A stretch of 64,000 bases of DNA from Mercenaria mercenaria (Eukaryota; Mollusca; Bivalvia; Venerida; Veneridae), in NCBI RefSeq assembly GCF_021730395.1, contig NC_069361.1:64923001-64987000 (forward strand), in the 5' to 3' direction. The notes under the pieces are model-generated. The model did not search any database and was not told the origin of the DNA. It saw only the letters and a program-made list of their open reading frames with translations. The position numbers and the translations under genes are program-made. Below, piece after piece: positions 1 to 13,372 of the stretch. How positions within the stretch are numbered: the first letter of the stretch is position 1; each line of letters starts with the position of its first letter.

Positions 1-591
1 AACAGCAGACTTGTTTTGACTGAGTCTGTTCAATGTATGTATCCCCCACACCTCCTAGCAACGGCTCTATCATACAAATATTAAGTGAACTTGTATGGCT
101 AAAGTGTGTGTAAAGTGTAATATTCTAAACTTTAGCACATAGACGCTTATTAAAATAAAGAATGAAATCCTACATGTACCACCTCTCAAATCTAAGACTA
201 CTTACACAAGAAATACTATTTTCACATACACGTGCACCTTGTGGACTCTCTGGAATAGATATTGCACGGCTACTTTTGCACAGGCGTGATCGGAGCCGGA
301 CCCGGAAGCCGTCTCGCCCCTATACAAACGACAGTCGATGTAGAGCTTGTCCGTTACCAGAGAAGCTTCTTTCCCAGCCTTCCTTGCATCGAGCATGACC
401 GGAATCAGTTTCAAAATCATAAGGCCTACTTAAATTTTGGCATCCATGTGCAATTTTTCCCTATCTGGAAAATATGCAAACTTTGCAACTATAGGCCTTA
501 CGCTCGCAGGCTTGTATTTTCCTATTCTGTGAGCCCGGTGAAGCCTAAGCTGCATTTGTATGTCCTAACTTCTTCTATAAAAGACAGCACC
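1..591. other. no gene recognised
   Basis: Short overlapping open frames on both strands show no domain, signal peptide or splice context. I see no repeat structure here. Confidence 0.5.
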
Positions 592-855
592 TTATTTACA
601 CAATCGGGAGTCCTTCTCTCCCATCTCTTCTTCAATTCCAAAGAATAACAGGTCTGTGATACCTGCTTTTAATTCCTGCTCTCTTTCACTTTGCTCTTTT
701 TCTAGTTTTTTAAGTTTCAACATCACTGAATCGAGCTCTTTTTGTTTTTTACTTAAATCTTCAATACAACTGCTGTCATGGTTACGGCTGATCTCCATTT
801 CCAAAATTTTGGTTTCCAGTCCGTTGACTCTTTGATCTAAACTGTCTAGACGACT
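592..855 (-). pseudogene. LINE ORF1 fragment (coiled coil)
   Basis: The minus strand encodes a lysine/glutamate-rich heptad stretch of about 60 residues, followed directly by LLFFGIEEE. That pairing is typical of the first ORF of LINE retrotransposons in invertebrates, where a coiled coil precedes an RNA-binding domain. Between the coil and LLFFG the usual short linker seems to be missing, and the frame ends soon after, so this is a broken piece with no RNA-binding domain. The family assignment comes from recalled motif likeness. A coiled-coil host exon is possible but less likely, since no splice sites fit. Confidence 0.55.
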
Positions 856-2802
856 TGTATTAACAAAACGCGATAACTGTGGCTTTTATCTACTAATACC
901 GGATCAATCCATAACAATTAGATAGGGAATCAGGTTGACACATTTACATTATATAACAAATATGACAAATATCTTATGTCGTAAAACCGATGTAAGTAGC
1001 GACGTGGTCGTGATTTGTAACCTTACGATGCTGGTTCGAATACAGGACAAGCTACTTTTTTTTCCAGCATGTTTTTACCTGGAGAAGGAATACAGATAAA
1101 ACAAATTGTATCGGGATTTTCTCGTACACTTATACGGAGTACTTATTGACATTTTTCAGAGGATCTCATATAAGAATAGACATTGAATCTGTCGTTGCAA
1201 AATGAATAAAGAAATTTAACTCTTAAAGAAAAATAATAAATACAAAAGACGACATAAAAAGACCTGCAAAAATAGAATAAGTAAAAAATCATTTGAAAAA
1301 GGAAGGGCTCGAACCTTCACCATACAAACATAAAAAGAATAGAGGTCCGACACTATTCAATAGACTACAAACCTATTATGGTTAACGCATCGTATCTAGA
1401 GTTAAAAATACTACAATATAAAAGTTAACACCACTTATCGGATAATACACCTGCTTTACCTGTTTTTGGATTTTACCAAGTACCGTTAAAAAAATTATCG
1501 CGATCCATTAATAATACCGCTATTTAATGGTTAATGTCATATACTCGTCTAGTCTGAGTTTTCCCACCTCGAGTCCCTCTATATTTCATAAATCGAAACT
1601 CTTTTAATGTTTTGATAATCATGGGATTAATTCTCTTTTGTGAACTTGCTAATTATCCAATATTGTGCAACTTTGATCTTTTATAAATAATCCTCGGTGT
1701 CATTCGCTTACTGGAACACATTATTGCTGCAGGCTATGCTGATATATATAAGATTTGAAATTGAAATTGCAACAGTGTGTTTTTTTTAAATCAAAATATC
1801 TTTAAAATCACGGTTATGATTCACATTAATTTAAATCAAATTATCTTTAAAATCACGGTTATGATTCACATTAAATTCATAACACTCCAATTACAACAAA
1901 ATAATTTTCGATTTATCCAATTTTTAGAATTCTGAACTAAGTATAAATGTCAGAAAACTATCAATATTTGACAGCACTGAAAAATGCTGCCTTTGCAGCG
2001 CCTATCAATATATAATTCATGTTTTCAACTGAAATGGCTCATCCAAAGACCCGTAAAATAAAAGAAACTGATATTTACACCGCTTCAATAGATATCTAAG
2101 AACTGTTTTCCAGTATTCAGTCTCTAATACATTTGTTTGACAAATTTACTTTGTGTTATTGCACCGGCATTGAAGTGTACCGTAATGGAACTTAAGTGTT
2201 ATTACTGTTCCATCTAGATTCTACAGGATTAAGCAATGCAAGTGTAACCGTTCTATCTGCTCAGACTTTAATTAGTGTCAACCCAAGCTGATCCTGTAGG
2301 ATGCTCTTAAATAGCAACTCTCAAGTTCACGCAGCATGAACCTTTCCAGTCATGTTTCAAAGAGCAGATATTTCAACAGGGCGGTTACTACTCTAGGTTC
2401 GTACACTGGGTATATCAAGCTTACTCTAAAGTTATACCAACTAAAGACCAAGCTGAATAACGGTTTTCAAATTTATTTACAAAGCCCTTAACAAGTTAAA
2501 ATGCTGGAATATAGCCATTCAATAAAATGTTACAACAAGTATAATAAGCTGGTACTGTAAGTCAATAATCCTAATTATGGAGAGCCAGAAGGGAACCCGC
2601 GGATTGCGACGGAAGCCGCCCGTAACCCGACTTTATATAAATCTCACTAAAGGATCATGACAGAATATGTTGGAGATGTAAAAAGGTATATAATAACAGG
2701 GATCCACTGGGTTTATGACAGAAAATGGCTATCGGGAACCCTATTTGTGACTAACAAACGTCAGAATTAGGTACAATAATTTCCTAAATTATTTGCTGAA
2801 CC
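856..2802. other. no gene recognised
   Basis: AT-rich DNA without a convincing exon. Weak B-box-like strings near 1031 (forward) and 1308 (reverse) may be worn tRNA-derived SINE heads. One short tandem duplication is listed separately. Confidence 0.5.
1785..1874. repeat. 45-bp tandem duplication, two copies
   Basis: Two adjacent copies of a 45-bp unit that begins tttaaatcaaa and contains aaatcacggttatgattcac differ by about one base, which implies a recent local duplication. Confidence 0.9.
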
Positions 2803-4411
2803 CTTGATGAAGGAAAGGAAGTGTATGCAGTATTCTGCGATATTTCCAAAGCCTTTGACCGGGTGTGGCATCGTGGACTTTTACAGAAACTGTCTTCACT
2901 GGGTGTAAAAGGTTCACTTATTCAGTGGATTTCTTCCTATCTGTCGTCCCGTAAACAACGTGTCGTCTATGCAAACGCATCTTGTAGTTGGTCTCAGATT
3001 AATGCTGGCGTTCCTCAAGGGTTCATACTCGGACCTCTTCTGTTTTGACCTATATCAACGACATTGTCTCTATTACCAACTCTAACATTCGTCTTTTTGC
3101 TGACGACACCAGTCTGTACATAGTAGTTGAAAATCCCAATCAGGCATCAACTGCTTTAAATTCAGATCTCCAAAGTATTCATTCTTGGTCTGAGTCCTGG
3201 TTAGTATCTTTCAATCCATCAAAGACTGAATCAATGGTCTTCTCACGCAAACACTCCAGACCACATCATCCAATGTTATCTATGAACAATGCAGCAATCA
3301 AAGAGGTATCTACTCATAAACATCTTGGACTAACTTTCTCAAACGACCTGAAGTGGTCAATCCATATTTCCATCATACTGAAAAAAGCATGGCAGAGGAT
3401 TGGAATAATGAGGTCGCTGAAATTTGTGCTTAACCGCTCTAGCCTTGAACGAATGTATTTTTCATTCATTCGCCCTCTTCTTGAATACTCCGATGTTGTC
3501 TGGGACAACTGTAGTGAAGCTCTGAAAAATGATATTGAGGCAGTTCATAACGAAGCAGCTCATATAGTAACCGGTGCAACAAAATTATGCAATATCCAAA
3601 AGCTATTAAATGCTTTGAAGTGGGAGACCCTCGCAGAGCGGAGGAAAAAACATCGTCTCATCTTATTCTACAAAATGCTTTATGGTCTATCTCCATCTTA
3701 CATGTCTGATCTCATTCCAGGTCGCGATCAAATTAACGATGAAGGGTACAATCTTAGAAACATAAGAAGTGTAAACTCCAGGACACAGTCTTACAATTCT
3801 TCATTTCTGCCCAAAACAATCCGTGACTGGAATGCATTATCACAATCGACAAAAGAAGCAGCTACCCTAACAGCTTTCAAATCAGCACTAAGCAAAAACT
3901 TATTGAAATCTTTTCCTCTGTTTAACTGCGGCTCACCTGTGGAAACACTGAAACTGTCGATCACTACCTGCTTCGTTGTCGTAAATATCAAACAATTCGT
4001 GAAAGGTTTTTCTCAAATACTCCATGTCCATTGTCAGTAAACAATCTTCTCAATGGCAACGATAGGCTTTTTTTCGAGCAGAATAAATCTCTAATCGTTG
4101 ATGTTCAGCGTTACATTCTCGCAACAAAAAGGTTTACTACCTAATTCGGTGGGCCCTGCTCTGTCGATTTGCACTCCGGTACCGTGAGTATATATTTGGT
4201 TCAAGCAACACTCCTTTTTATTTTACAAAATTCAGATCACTAGCCATGATTCCTGACAATGTGGTATTTGATGATTTGTAGTTATTTCATATATGGAGAG
4301 GAATTTATATAAGTTTTAAATAACTTGTTTTCCGATCCATTAATTTCATGCATTTATTGTTGTATACCATGTATGTCAAACTTGCTGAAATAAAGTTTAA
4401 ACCAATTTGCT
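2803..4411 (+). mobile_element. LINE reverse transcriptase, 5'-truncated and broken
   Basis: This is the C-terminal part of a non-LTR retrotransposon polymerase of the jockey/CR1-like kind. Visible in order are CDISKAFDRVWH, the loop GVPQGFILGPLLF, the catalytic FADDTSLY box at about 3099-3122, the thumb region with LGLTFSNDLKW, and the tail motifs KWETLAERRKKHRL and IRDWNAL. The frame breaks once just after GPLLF (near 3048) and again near 3945, where a Cys/His-type tail (DHYLLRC) continues in another frame to about 4140. A 3' untranslated part runs to an aataaag near 4390. The endonuclease and first ORF are absent, so this is a dead, 5'-truncated copy. Confidence 0.9.
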
Positions 4412-4540
4412 AAGTATCTATGTAAACTTTCAATAACAATTAAACTGGTATAAAATTAGCATATTAACATATTTATAAACAAAAAATGGCTTGCTTATAT
4501 CATAAATACAATTGTCTTTCATCTTAAAGATATATCAAAT

Positions 4541-4690
4541 TGCTCTAAGAAATAATTTGAAATTTTAACAAACTGTAGATTTGCTGTGAAACAAGTGTAA
4601 TTTAAATGTTCAGAATAAAAGGGAATTAATTCATGTGATTACTGAATTAAGTTAGAGTTACTAAACTTCTAATTAGCATATAGAAAAGTC
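4541..4690 (+). repeat. direct repeat, copy 1
   Basis: About 140 bp, centred on ttaacaaactgtagatttgc and ending in ttctaattagcatatagaaa, recurs at 6077-6200 in the same orientation with small gaps. The identity of the unit is unknown. Confidence 0.85.
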
Positions 4691-5015
4691 AAAAGCGTTA
4701 TATTCCTGCCCTCTATGTACAAAAAAGACAACATATGACGAAGGAATATATACTTTTTTTAGATAAAATTATGAGTGATGAACTATATATGCAGCAGAAC
4801 AATAAACATGGTATCTATGTTTCATAATTATGCTAACATGTCCAACAATGCGGTAACAACATGAAATTTAGATTATTAAAATTGATTCATACCTTGTAAC
4901 CAAACCCTAACTATCAATAAAGAGCCAAAGCTGACACAAGCTGCACGAGGTCATACTGGGCAGGTATAATTCTTTAATGTGGAGATTTTAGGGGTCAATC
5001 ATCCCGATATCAAAC

Positions 5016-5570
5016 TTAAAGGAAAAGGCAATGTTGTTTTTTTTTCTCATGATAATTCCGTCTGCTAGGGTTTCTTAAATCATTTAAAGAAGTGAAAGAA
5101 TTTTTTAAAATCGGCTTAAAAATGAGAAAGTTATAAGCATTTAAATATTTAATACATATGGCAACCATTTTGTTTCCCTGGCAACAAAAACAAAATGGCG
5201 GATTTATTCAGTTTCTAGGTACATGTTTAAACTGTATTTACGTATTTCTGAAAATAATGTCTCTACTTTTTCCAGCTATAATGAAAGAAATTACCACGTT
5301 TTACATTTTACACTCAAGAAACATAAACATATGAAATTAATCTATTTAAAAAGTTATTTGCTAAATAAAGAATTCAGGAGTGTGTAAATGACGCCATACA
5401 CTAAAATAGATGCCTCCACTGTCTGCCATTTTCTTAAATTTTAAACTGCCATATCTTTTTCAATAGTGGTCCGATTTTAAAAATTCTTTCAGCGTTATGA
5501 ATGGCTTGAGGATGACTTTCATTTGAAATTAATTTACTGTCCGGCTTTCATTGCCCTTTAAATATCTGAT
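5016..5570. repeat. possible MITE
   Basis: The segment starts near taaaggaaaaggcaatg and ends near cattgccctttaaat, a weak terminal inversion. Its inner part (aaaattctttcagcgttatga near 5478) recurs inverted near 60280. I infer a dispersed element; the ends are uncertain. Confidence 0.4.
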
Positions 5571-6076
5571 AAAGAAGTCAAAGCCGACACCGAAGTACCA
5601 AAACCAATATGACCTAGCATCTGTTCAACATAAATCATTTACAATTAGTCAAAGCCGCAACCGATCAGCACTTCAATCATACTGTCCGGCATAGTTCCTA
5701 ATGGAACCTGAGGAGTTTAAACAGTCAGCTAACTGAATATAAGACACATTCATCAAATAAGCAGCCCCAGCTGTTTCGACAGCGCCCAAACAATACGACC
5801 AAGCGAGTGTCTCAAAGGAACCTTAGCGGACATTTGACACAGTTTTATAAGTGGACCTCCTATTCCACCGAATATCACTCAGATGTCAACACATCTTGAT
5901 ATCCCATCATTAGATGTCGTCACATCTCTATACTGGTATCTCTCTACATCAAACTTCAACATGAAAGACATTGAAATCACATTAAAAGCTATTTAAAGTT
6001 GTAGATACCAATATATTTTACGTAATAAGCAAATGATAAAAAAGATAACTAACCTTACATCAAAGACAAGATGTGT

Positions 6077-6200
6077 AATTTTAACAAACTGTAGATTTGC
6101 TGTGAAACAAATGTAATTTAAATGTGAATTAATTCATGCGATTACAGAATTTAGTCTGAGTTATTAAACTTCTAATTAGCATATAGAAAAGTCAAAGTCA
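6077..6200 (+). repeat. direct repeat, copy 2
   Basis: Second copy of the unit at 4541-4690, about 1.5 kb downstream in the same orientation, with a short internal deletion. Confidence 0.85.
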
Positions 6201-9057
6201 CAATTAAGGTATACAGGCGCTACGTAGGAATCTGGCTCGAAAACAATGGTTCTCCTTTTTTGCTCTGTAGAGCTATTCTCCTTTCTTTCTTTGCAATGTT
6301 TTGCTGAAATCACAAACAGAGTTATCCTTGATATTTAGGAAGCATTTTCATAATGCAATGATAGCATGACAGAATTTATCATGGAAACTTAGGTCATACA
6401 CCACTACTACCATTTGGGGAATATTTTAGCTGATTTGCAGTTTGTGTGTTTGGCTGAAAACATGACCCCCATTTTTCTTTTGATTTTGTTTCAGCTCTGA
6501 CAATACTCTCCAAAAAATGTGATGGCATTTAGCATGGGTCTTGCTGTGTGCTGCAACCATTGAAATTTGCCAATTTTTTTTATAGAAAAAGGTCAGCTAT
6601 TTCTTATTTTATTTATTTCGAATAGTATGAACATAACAACTGGTGTCGATAATATATTGATTATTTCAAATATCGTATATCCAAGGATTTTACAACCATA
6701 TCATATGATCTTGATTACACATGTCCACATTGGCCATCCCTTGGTTAAAGTTTTCTGAAGAAGAAATTTTGCATAGATACGTCTCACAAGAAACAAACCG
6801 CCCCAAGTGGCAAACTTAAGTAGAAACACTCGAACAATAAAAGTAAAGCAAGTGTATTAATGCCATAGAAAATATGCACGTAGACTATAGCACGTTTAGA
6901 AAGTTTAGTATAAGATGATCAATCGAAGTAAACCTGCAATATTTGTCTCAAAAGAACTATCCAGCTTTTAACAGTGTTTAATGTTGAGAGGAAGACCCCG
7001 GGTGTCTCCTTCGTCATGAGCTGGTACCGGGATAAAGCCATGAATTGTTCATAAAGCCAGCTTGATGGCTTACTCTTATAAGAAATAATAGACACCTCTT
7101 GCGTGGTTTCGAACATACAAATATACGAGCGGATACAAACTAAAGACCATATCTCAAAGGAATTTGCATTTGAAACTATGAACAATTACCCAACAAATCT
7201 ATTGTGCATACAAGTTTCTACGGCTACGGCCGAGAGTTCTACAAACATATGTATGTCCTACTCAATTTGGCCATGTCGGAAAATTTGTTTGCACAAAAAC
7301 AGGACACATGTCTCACTCTGCTGTTCTTCAATATCAAATGACATGTGCTTTACTGGTAAATCAAGAGAGCTGCAGGAGAACAAAAATTATCAGAGATATC
7401 TCGAGTGAGAAAAAAGTCACTCCTTGTGTGATATTTAAGATTTTTTAATGGTCGCAATTCAAGTAAATCTATCAATCTATATCCAAATCTGGATACCGAA
7501 ATACCGCCAATATTTGATGTTCTTTAACAAACTAGAAAAAAAAGTTAAGTTTCCTGTGAGAAAACTTAAAATATTTGCAGTTGATGCATTTATCAAAAAC
7601 CTGTCAACATGCATATGCAGAAATCATGCATTAAATTAACCACTGACAAAGATTTCAAAAACGATAACAACAAAAACTGGTATATCCCTAATATGTGAAT
7701 TTTGCCTATGCAACGAAAGGATGAAAACTAGTATTGACGGGTCATGCATCGTGTCAGTGCGATCAATCTTTTGAAGCACATACTTTCCAAGGTAAAGTTA
7801 CATAGAACTCTACGAAAAATGGTTACGTATACTCCTCAAAATATCCGGGACTGCTCCAGTTGCTATTTTAGCCACTGTCACGATTCCTGCCAGTAAGCAT
7901 GAGCGGTATGAATCTAAATATTTTCTTTGTAATATGTAGAACAAATGTGACAAACAAAATATATTAACGCTGGGATATAGCAAGAGAACGCATCTCTCGG
8001 TATTTTTTACAACATTTTCAAGGGGAACCCCCAAAACCCCAATCCGCCTGGAGAAGGAGATCCCCTCCCTCACCAACCACACTCGCAGCATCTCTGCTTG
8101 GTTCGTAGCTATGCTGCTCATATCTGGGGTACAACGCCCCTGTCTGACATATAATGTAAAATTATTTTTAAAGTTGAAAGCCTACCTATCTTTCAACTAA
8201 TTCTTTGGGCATTACCCTGAACAAAGCAATTATTCTAGGCCTTAAAATTGCGCTAATGAATGGTATTCCTAACATTACATTGGACAAAGAGCTTATATCG
8301 GCTATGATTATAACTAGGACGGCCTACAATAGTAATTTTACCAGTGTTGAATATGCTTCGTCGGCTATTCAGAGATGCAGAATATTATACTCAACTCTGA
8401 CCCGCACGTACAATGTCTACATGGTCATTTCTTATTAGAGACATGGTATTAGTATGAAGGCCGATTTGAAACCTAGGATAGAAATACACTAGCTGTTTCC
8501 TTATTTGTCCAAATCGGCTTATGTAGGTTAAATGATGCTCAGTTATTTAAAGAAGATATCAGTTATTTTAAGGAGACATGGTTTATAATTTAATCGTTTA
8601 ATGATCTAATTGGCATAGCTTCCTTTTATGTATGTATTATTATTATATTCATATGTAGCAATTTTTATATGTAACTATTTGCGTTCTTGGGGTGCCTGAA
8701 GTAAATCACTGCACTTTAGAAACGTGTATAATTATAAACATAAACCTACAAATGAGTGATGTGATATTCTAAATAAAGATATTTAAACAAATTTTGCACT
8801 TTAGGGCCTAATCTATGTCATTTGTCTGTGTCTTATATATCAAATGTATATAAAATGTAACTGAATAAATATAATCTCAACAATTGTAACTTAATCAGGT
8901 CATAAATTAACTTCCTTATAACGTATACGCTATATACATTTTGCATTTTGTACGGAGGAAAAAACTTTTATATACTAGTAGTTGCACGATATTTACGGAG
9001 ATAGATTTGTGCGAATAAGTGTAGGAGCCTATTTTACTTAAAGTAATCATTGTTTTG
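6201..9057. other. no gene recognised
   Basis: Short frames only, none with a domain or splice context. The last few hundred bases are the region just 3' of gene C on the minus strand. No clear AATAAA was found close after the stop of gene C. Confidence 0.5.
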
Positions 9058-12000
9058 TTAATCGCATCCCCCTTCCGCATCACATGTGTCAAACGACTTT
9101 CTTGAGAATGCAGATGATTCAGCGTCATGACATTTTTCTTCCACCATCGGAACTATATTCCGCCAAAATTCCACTTCATCTGCGTGTAAGTATTGCCCAA
9201 CGTAATCTCTTCTGTCGAAATTTAGATAATGCTCGTGATCAATTGTATATTTCGGCCAACTGTTACTTCCATCCTGTCCATTTGGATTGCTAAAAGTAAA
9301 CAGGAGTTAGAAATATCAATTTGATTAAAATATATTAAAATTATACTCACATTATCAAGGTAAATGTTTTCTTTTGAAAATCGATAAAATGTGGGTGCCG
9401 TGAATGTGAATGTGAACAGCGGCAAAAACTTACTCACATGTGACTTTTGCAAGATATCCTAATAAATTACCTAACATATTCTGCAGAAGGGAGTAAAACG
9501 TTGTAACGTTTTAAGATAATGGATAAAATCAACACGTTTTGTTTATTTTACCATTATCCGACACTTATTTCCACTTACTTTATCATTTTTCAGTGTCATA
9601 TATACACTCTATACCAAACTTGGTGGAAATGAACCTTTAACAAAAAACACCCCAACTGCTGGCGAGAAGTTTTAAACTACTGGCAAAGTCTATATTCGCT
9701 GGTATTGATGCTTTATGTATCACCTTTCGAGTGAGGTCGGTGAGATACAAAAGCTTTTTACTGAGATTTACTTAAAACTAAAATGTCGAATCGAAGAAAA
9801 AAATCAAAACAGATATTTTTGGAATGACATGCAGGCATGTAACAGTCAACTGGATAAAGGATTTGTTATAAAGTTGTAGTAAAACTAAGAATTAACTTAT
9901 GGTCGGTTTATAGGCAGCAAAATTTGACATGGATTGATTATCGATTTACCGCATGAAATATTTCAAAGTATTGATTATCGGTTTACCGCAAGGAAACCTG
10001 CGATGGATAGATTTTTGGTTTATAGGCAAGAAAACTGGACGTAGCTGACTGTTGGTTTTCAGACCAGAATACTGGACGAAATCAGGACATGGGTTGATTT
10101 CTGCCCATAGATAAGAAAACTGGACACGAACTGATTGTCGGTTTACCAATAGGAAACATAACACGATTTACCGTCAGTTGAAACATCAACAAGAGCACCG
10201 CCTTGCGGGTGCAGACGCTCATCTGATTTTTTTGTCTCTGTATTATAGAAATATTGTCCTACCCGTGTGTTTTATGATGGTTAATATACAATTATATACT
10301 GTGAAATCTGTATAGATGTGGTATGTGGTAGATGTATTGACTAGACACTTAACTGTGATGAATACTGTATTCATGTGAACAAGTGTTGCAAGCAATATCT
10401 TTGATAGTTTAGGAGAAAAGCTGACCTAAACACAAAACTTAACCAAGAAATATGATTTTCTGTCCAAAAGGGTCATAATTTTTGCAAAAAGCAATGTAGA
10501 GTTACGGTACTTGCTGTGTAGAATCAGCTTTTAATGGCAAATAACTGCTCCAAGTTTTAAAGCAATAGCTTTGATCGTTAAGGAGAAAAGTTGACCTAAA
10601 CGCAAAACCTAACCAAGAAATCTTATATTTTCTAAGTCTAAAAGGGGTAATATTTTTTGCAAAAAGCAGGATGGAGTTATATTTCTTGCTGTACAGAGTC
10701 AGCTGTTGATGATGAACAAGTGTTGCAATTTTTAAAGCAATAGCTTTGATAGTTTAGGAGGAAATCTGGCCTAAACACAAAACTTAACCAGGCAAAGCCG
10801 ACGCCGACGCCACGCCGATGCCACGCCGATGCCACGTCGACGCCGATCAAGTGATGACAATAACTCATCATCCCCTCCCCACCCCCTTCCCCCAAACAAA
10901 AATATCAGATGAGCTAAAAATGACCCTTCACTCTTCTGAAAATTACGAATCATTATGTAGAAATAACAATCGATTCCATAGGAACATAGAATGTCTAATA
11001 TCATAACTTCGCTGACATGTACTCAGGATGTTTGAAAACACTTAAGAAAACATAAACGAACCTGAAAACTTGGCGATTACCTGTATTTGGCAAAATTTGT
11101 CCAAAACGTCATCATTCTTTCAGACAAGTTCCATTCCCATTCAGGAGGGGAATAATCACCCTTTATACCATCAAACCAATCATAGTCTAAATGATAGCCA
11201 AATACCGGTCCAATCTCATCAGCGTGGTTACCCGAACCAATCCAGCTTGGAGTAGGTATGAGATGCCGTTCGACCCCTGCAGTAAACCTGTACAGATAAC
11301 TACCGGATTTTGTATCATTAGCATGTAACCTGCCAAATTCAATACCTGGAACGTTAATGTATATGTCTCCCAATAGTTTTATAGCTTGTTTTCCAATGTT
11401 TTTAGGCTCGTAAGGGGTTTTCCAGTCTTTATATTTCGAACTTATTAGTGACTTCAACACGTACGACCCCTTTCCATCCGAGGCCGTAACCAGTGGTATA
11501 ACTTTATCATCAAAGCCGTCTTGTGACAGCTTTAAATCATCATATCTTTTATTTGTACCATCAATCATTTGAATCCACATTCCACCTTCGTCTCCATTTA
11601 ACCCGTTAATAAAACTCAAGGATCTGAAAAATTCTACTTCAGCTGGAGCACCAGTTTTAGCCTGTTCTACAAGTCTTGAAGGAGAACTTTTCACAAATTC
11701 GCCATCTAGTGTGGGTGTGAAAATGACGTTCCAAAAAAACCTCGGATCTGTTAAAGCATTTTTAAACGCTTTAATCATAGAATCGCTGTCACTTTTCTGA
11801 ATGCACTCAAACACTTGGTCGTTGTTTTCAGTACTACAGTTTAACAGTTGTGCCAAGTATGCTGCAGGTTGTATGTTTTCGTCAATATTCTTGACAAGGC
11901 TCATGACAGTTGGGGATCCACTCTCTGCGATAACATTTTGGAAAAGTCCTTCATTTTTAGGATAAAGAGCATGTAAACCAACACTTATCGCACCAGCCGA

Positions 12001-12643
12001 TTGTCCAAATATGGTGACCCTATCCTTGTCCCCTCCGAAAGATTCAATGTTTTTATTCACCCATTTCAATGCCATCTGTTGATCCCATAACCCCATATTT
12101 CCTGGAGCTCTTTCATCATTAAAATCCAAAAATCCCCATATCCAAAGTCTATAATTGATAGTTACAACTATAACGTTACCGACAGACGCTAAACGGTCAC
12201 CGATAAATCTGTTTCCAGTGCCAAGCGAGAACCCACCGCCATGTATAAATACCATCACAGCATGTCCCGTCTCTTTGTCTGGTTCTTGATCTGGGACGTA
12301 GATATTTAAAAATAGACAATCTTCTGTTAGCGAATTTTCTGCTTTTTTTCTGATCAAATATGTCAACCTGAGCGCAAGGTGATCCGAATGTATCAGCCTG
12401 AAATGGATTCGGTGATAATATTTCAACAGGTTCCGGTTTCTTGAATCTTAACTTTCCGACAGGTGGCATTGCGTATGGTATACCAAGAAATCTCTTAACT
12501 TTGAATTCTCTCTCTTTAAATGACACTGTTCTATATACGCCATATATATCTCCAAGTTTAGTTGTCACACTAGGAAATTCAGCTGAGCTGATTTTCCTTC
12601 CAAGAAAAAAGCAGGTAACAAGAATGAAACAAACTTGCATCAT
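9058..12643 (-). CDS. carboxylesterase/cholinesterase-like (gene C), frame break in exon 1
   Basis: Type-B carboxylesterase, an alpha/beta hydrolase that splits ester bonds; it is predicted to be secreted. Exon 1 is 12643-11081 and exon 2 is 9289-9058, with donor ACAG|GTAATC and acceptor TTTTAG|CAATCC. The spliced phase matches genes A, B and D. The ATG at 12643 opens a hydrophobic signal peptide ending near ISSA. Visible are RFLGIPYAMPPVGKLRF, EDCLFLN, oxyanion FIHGGGF, nucleophile elbow FGQSAGA, acid loop NGDEGGMW and the catalytic His in GNHADEIGPVFG. Exon 2 ends with a Cys pair (CDAEGGCD), as in gene D. The reading frame shifts by one in a 7-A run (12343-12349) between DIFDQKK and AENSLTEDC. 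Dropping one A gives about 597 residues, normal for the family. This could be a sequencing error, an allele or early decay. Gene D is its closest relative here. Confidence 0.88.
9890..10165. repeat. degenerate tandem repeat in the gene C intron
   Basis: Loose repeats of about 55-65 bp built on variants of gattgtcggtttataggcaa and gaaaactggac occur at least four times. Confidence 0.65.
10190..10925. mobile_element. tandem-core repeat element, Helentron-like
   Basis: The unit opens with caagagcaccgccttgcgg and has ctcatctgatttttttg near its start. Near its end comes the inverse, caaaaatatcagatgagct. Between lie about three diverged copies of a unit of roughly 175 bp (tttgatagtttaggagaaaa, then ctaaacacaaaacttaacca). 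Subterminal inversions plus a tandem core are known for non-autonomous Helentron/pearl-type elements of bivalves; that family name is inference. It sits in the intron of gene C. Confidence 0.65.
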
Positions 12644-13252
12644 GATTTGCACAAAAATCTTGATATAGTTAATCTTAGGTAGTCTTACATATGTACTTTC
12701 AGGTCTATCGCTTTCGAGTGTAAATCATCGAATAATTTAATACCAGGTAATATACTACTACGTATATTTGCGCAGTATTTAAAATAAGTTTTAAACAAGA
12801 AAAAAACAAAAACAAAACATGTATGGAGGGTATTAACCGCCATCATACAAATTGGTATATATGAATAACCTACTTTAAACTGGTTATTACAAATTCCATT
12901 CACCTATATGACAAATTCTTATTTCCTTGTATGTAAATTGATTGTTTCAACTCGGAAATCAACTCTGCATATGCGCAAATGTCAAGTTTCTTACTCCCGT
13001 GTATTATATGTTGCAAATGGATAACTATAAATTACACTCACTCCAATGAAGAGAAAATAAGAAAGGTAACTTGCTCTCCGGCTACATTGAAATTGCGATG
13101 TTGAGGGAACCAGAAATACAGGTTTGCGAGGACATTCAGTGGTCTGCTGTAAGCTACAATGTTCTGTTCAAGTTCATCACTTGCTCCTAATGAACGATGG
13201 TACAATTACGAAGTATGATGGCGGAAATATTATCATTTGGAAGGGTGGCCAC
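12644..13252. other. 5' flank of gene C
   Basis: Upstream DNA of the minus-strand gene C. I see no confident TATA box, upstream exon or repeat in it. Confidence 0.4.
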
Positions 13253-13372
13253 CTAAAATTTACTAACTGAATAGCGAACAGTGCAGACCATGATCAGATG
13301 TGCAAGCTGATCTTGGTCTGCACTGGTCGCAAAGGCCGAATCACTTGCCACCAGCAGACTTAAGGTTAAACA
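13253..13372. mobile_element. MITE fragment
   Basis: An imperfect palindrome holding gcgaacagtgcagaccatga and ttggtctgcactggtcgcaa. It resembles, but is distinct from, the GAGCC palindromic MITEs of this window. It looks like one worn copy of a short inverted-repeat element. Confidence 0.65.

Noticed and set aside
991-1380. Two B-box-like strings as tRNA genes
   Set aside because: No A box or foldable cloverleaf; at best worn SINE heads.
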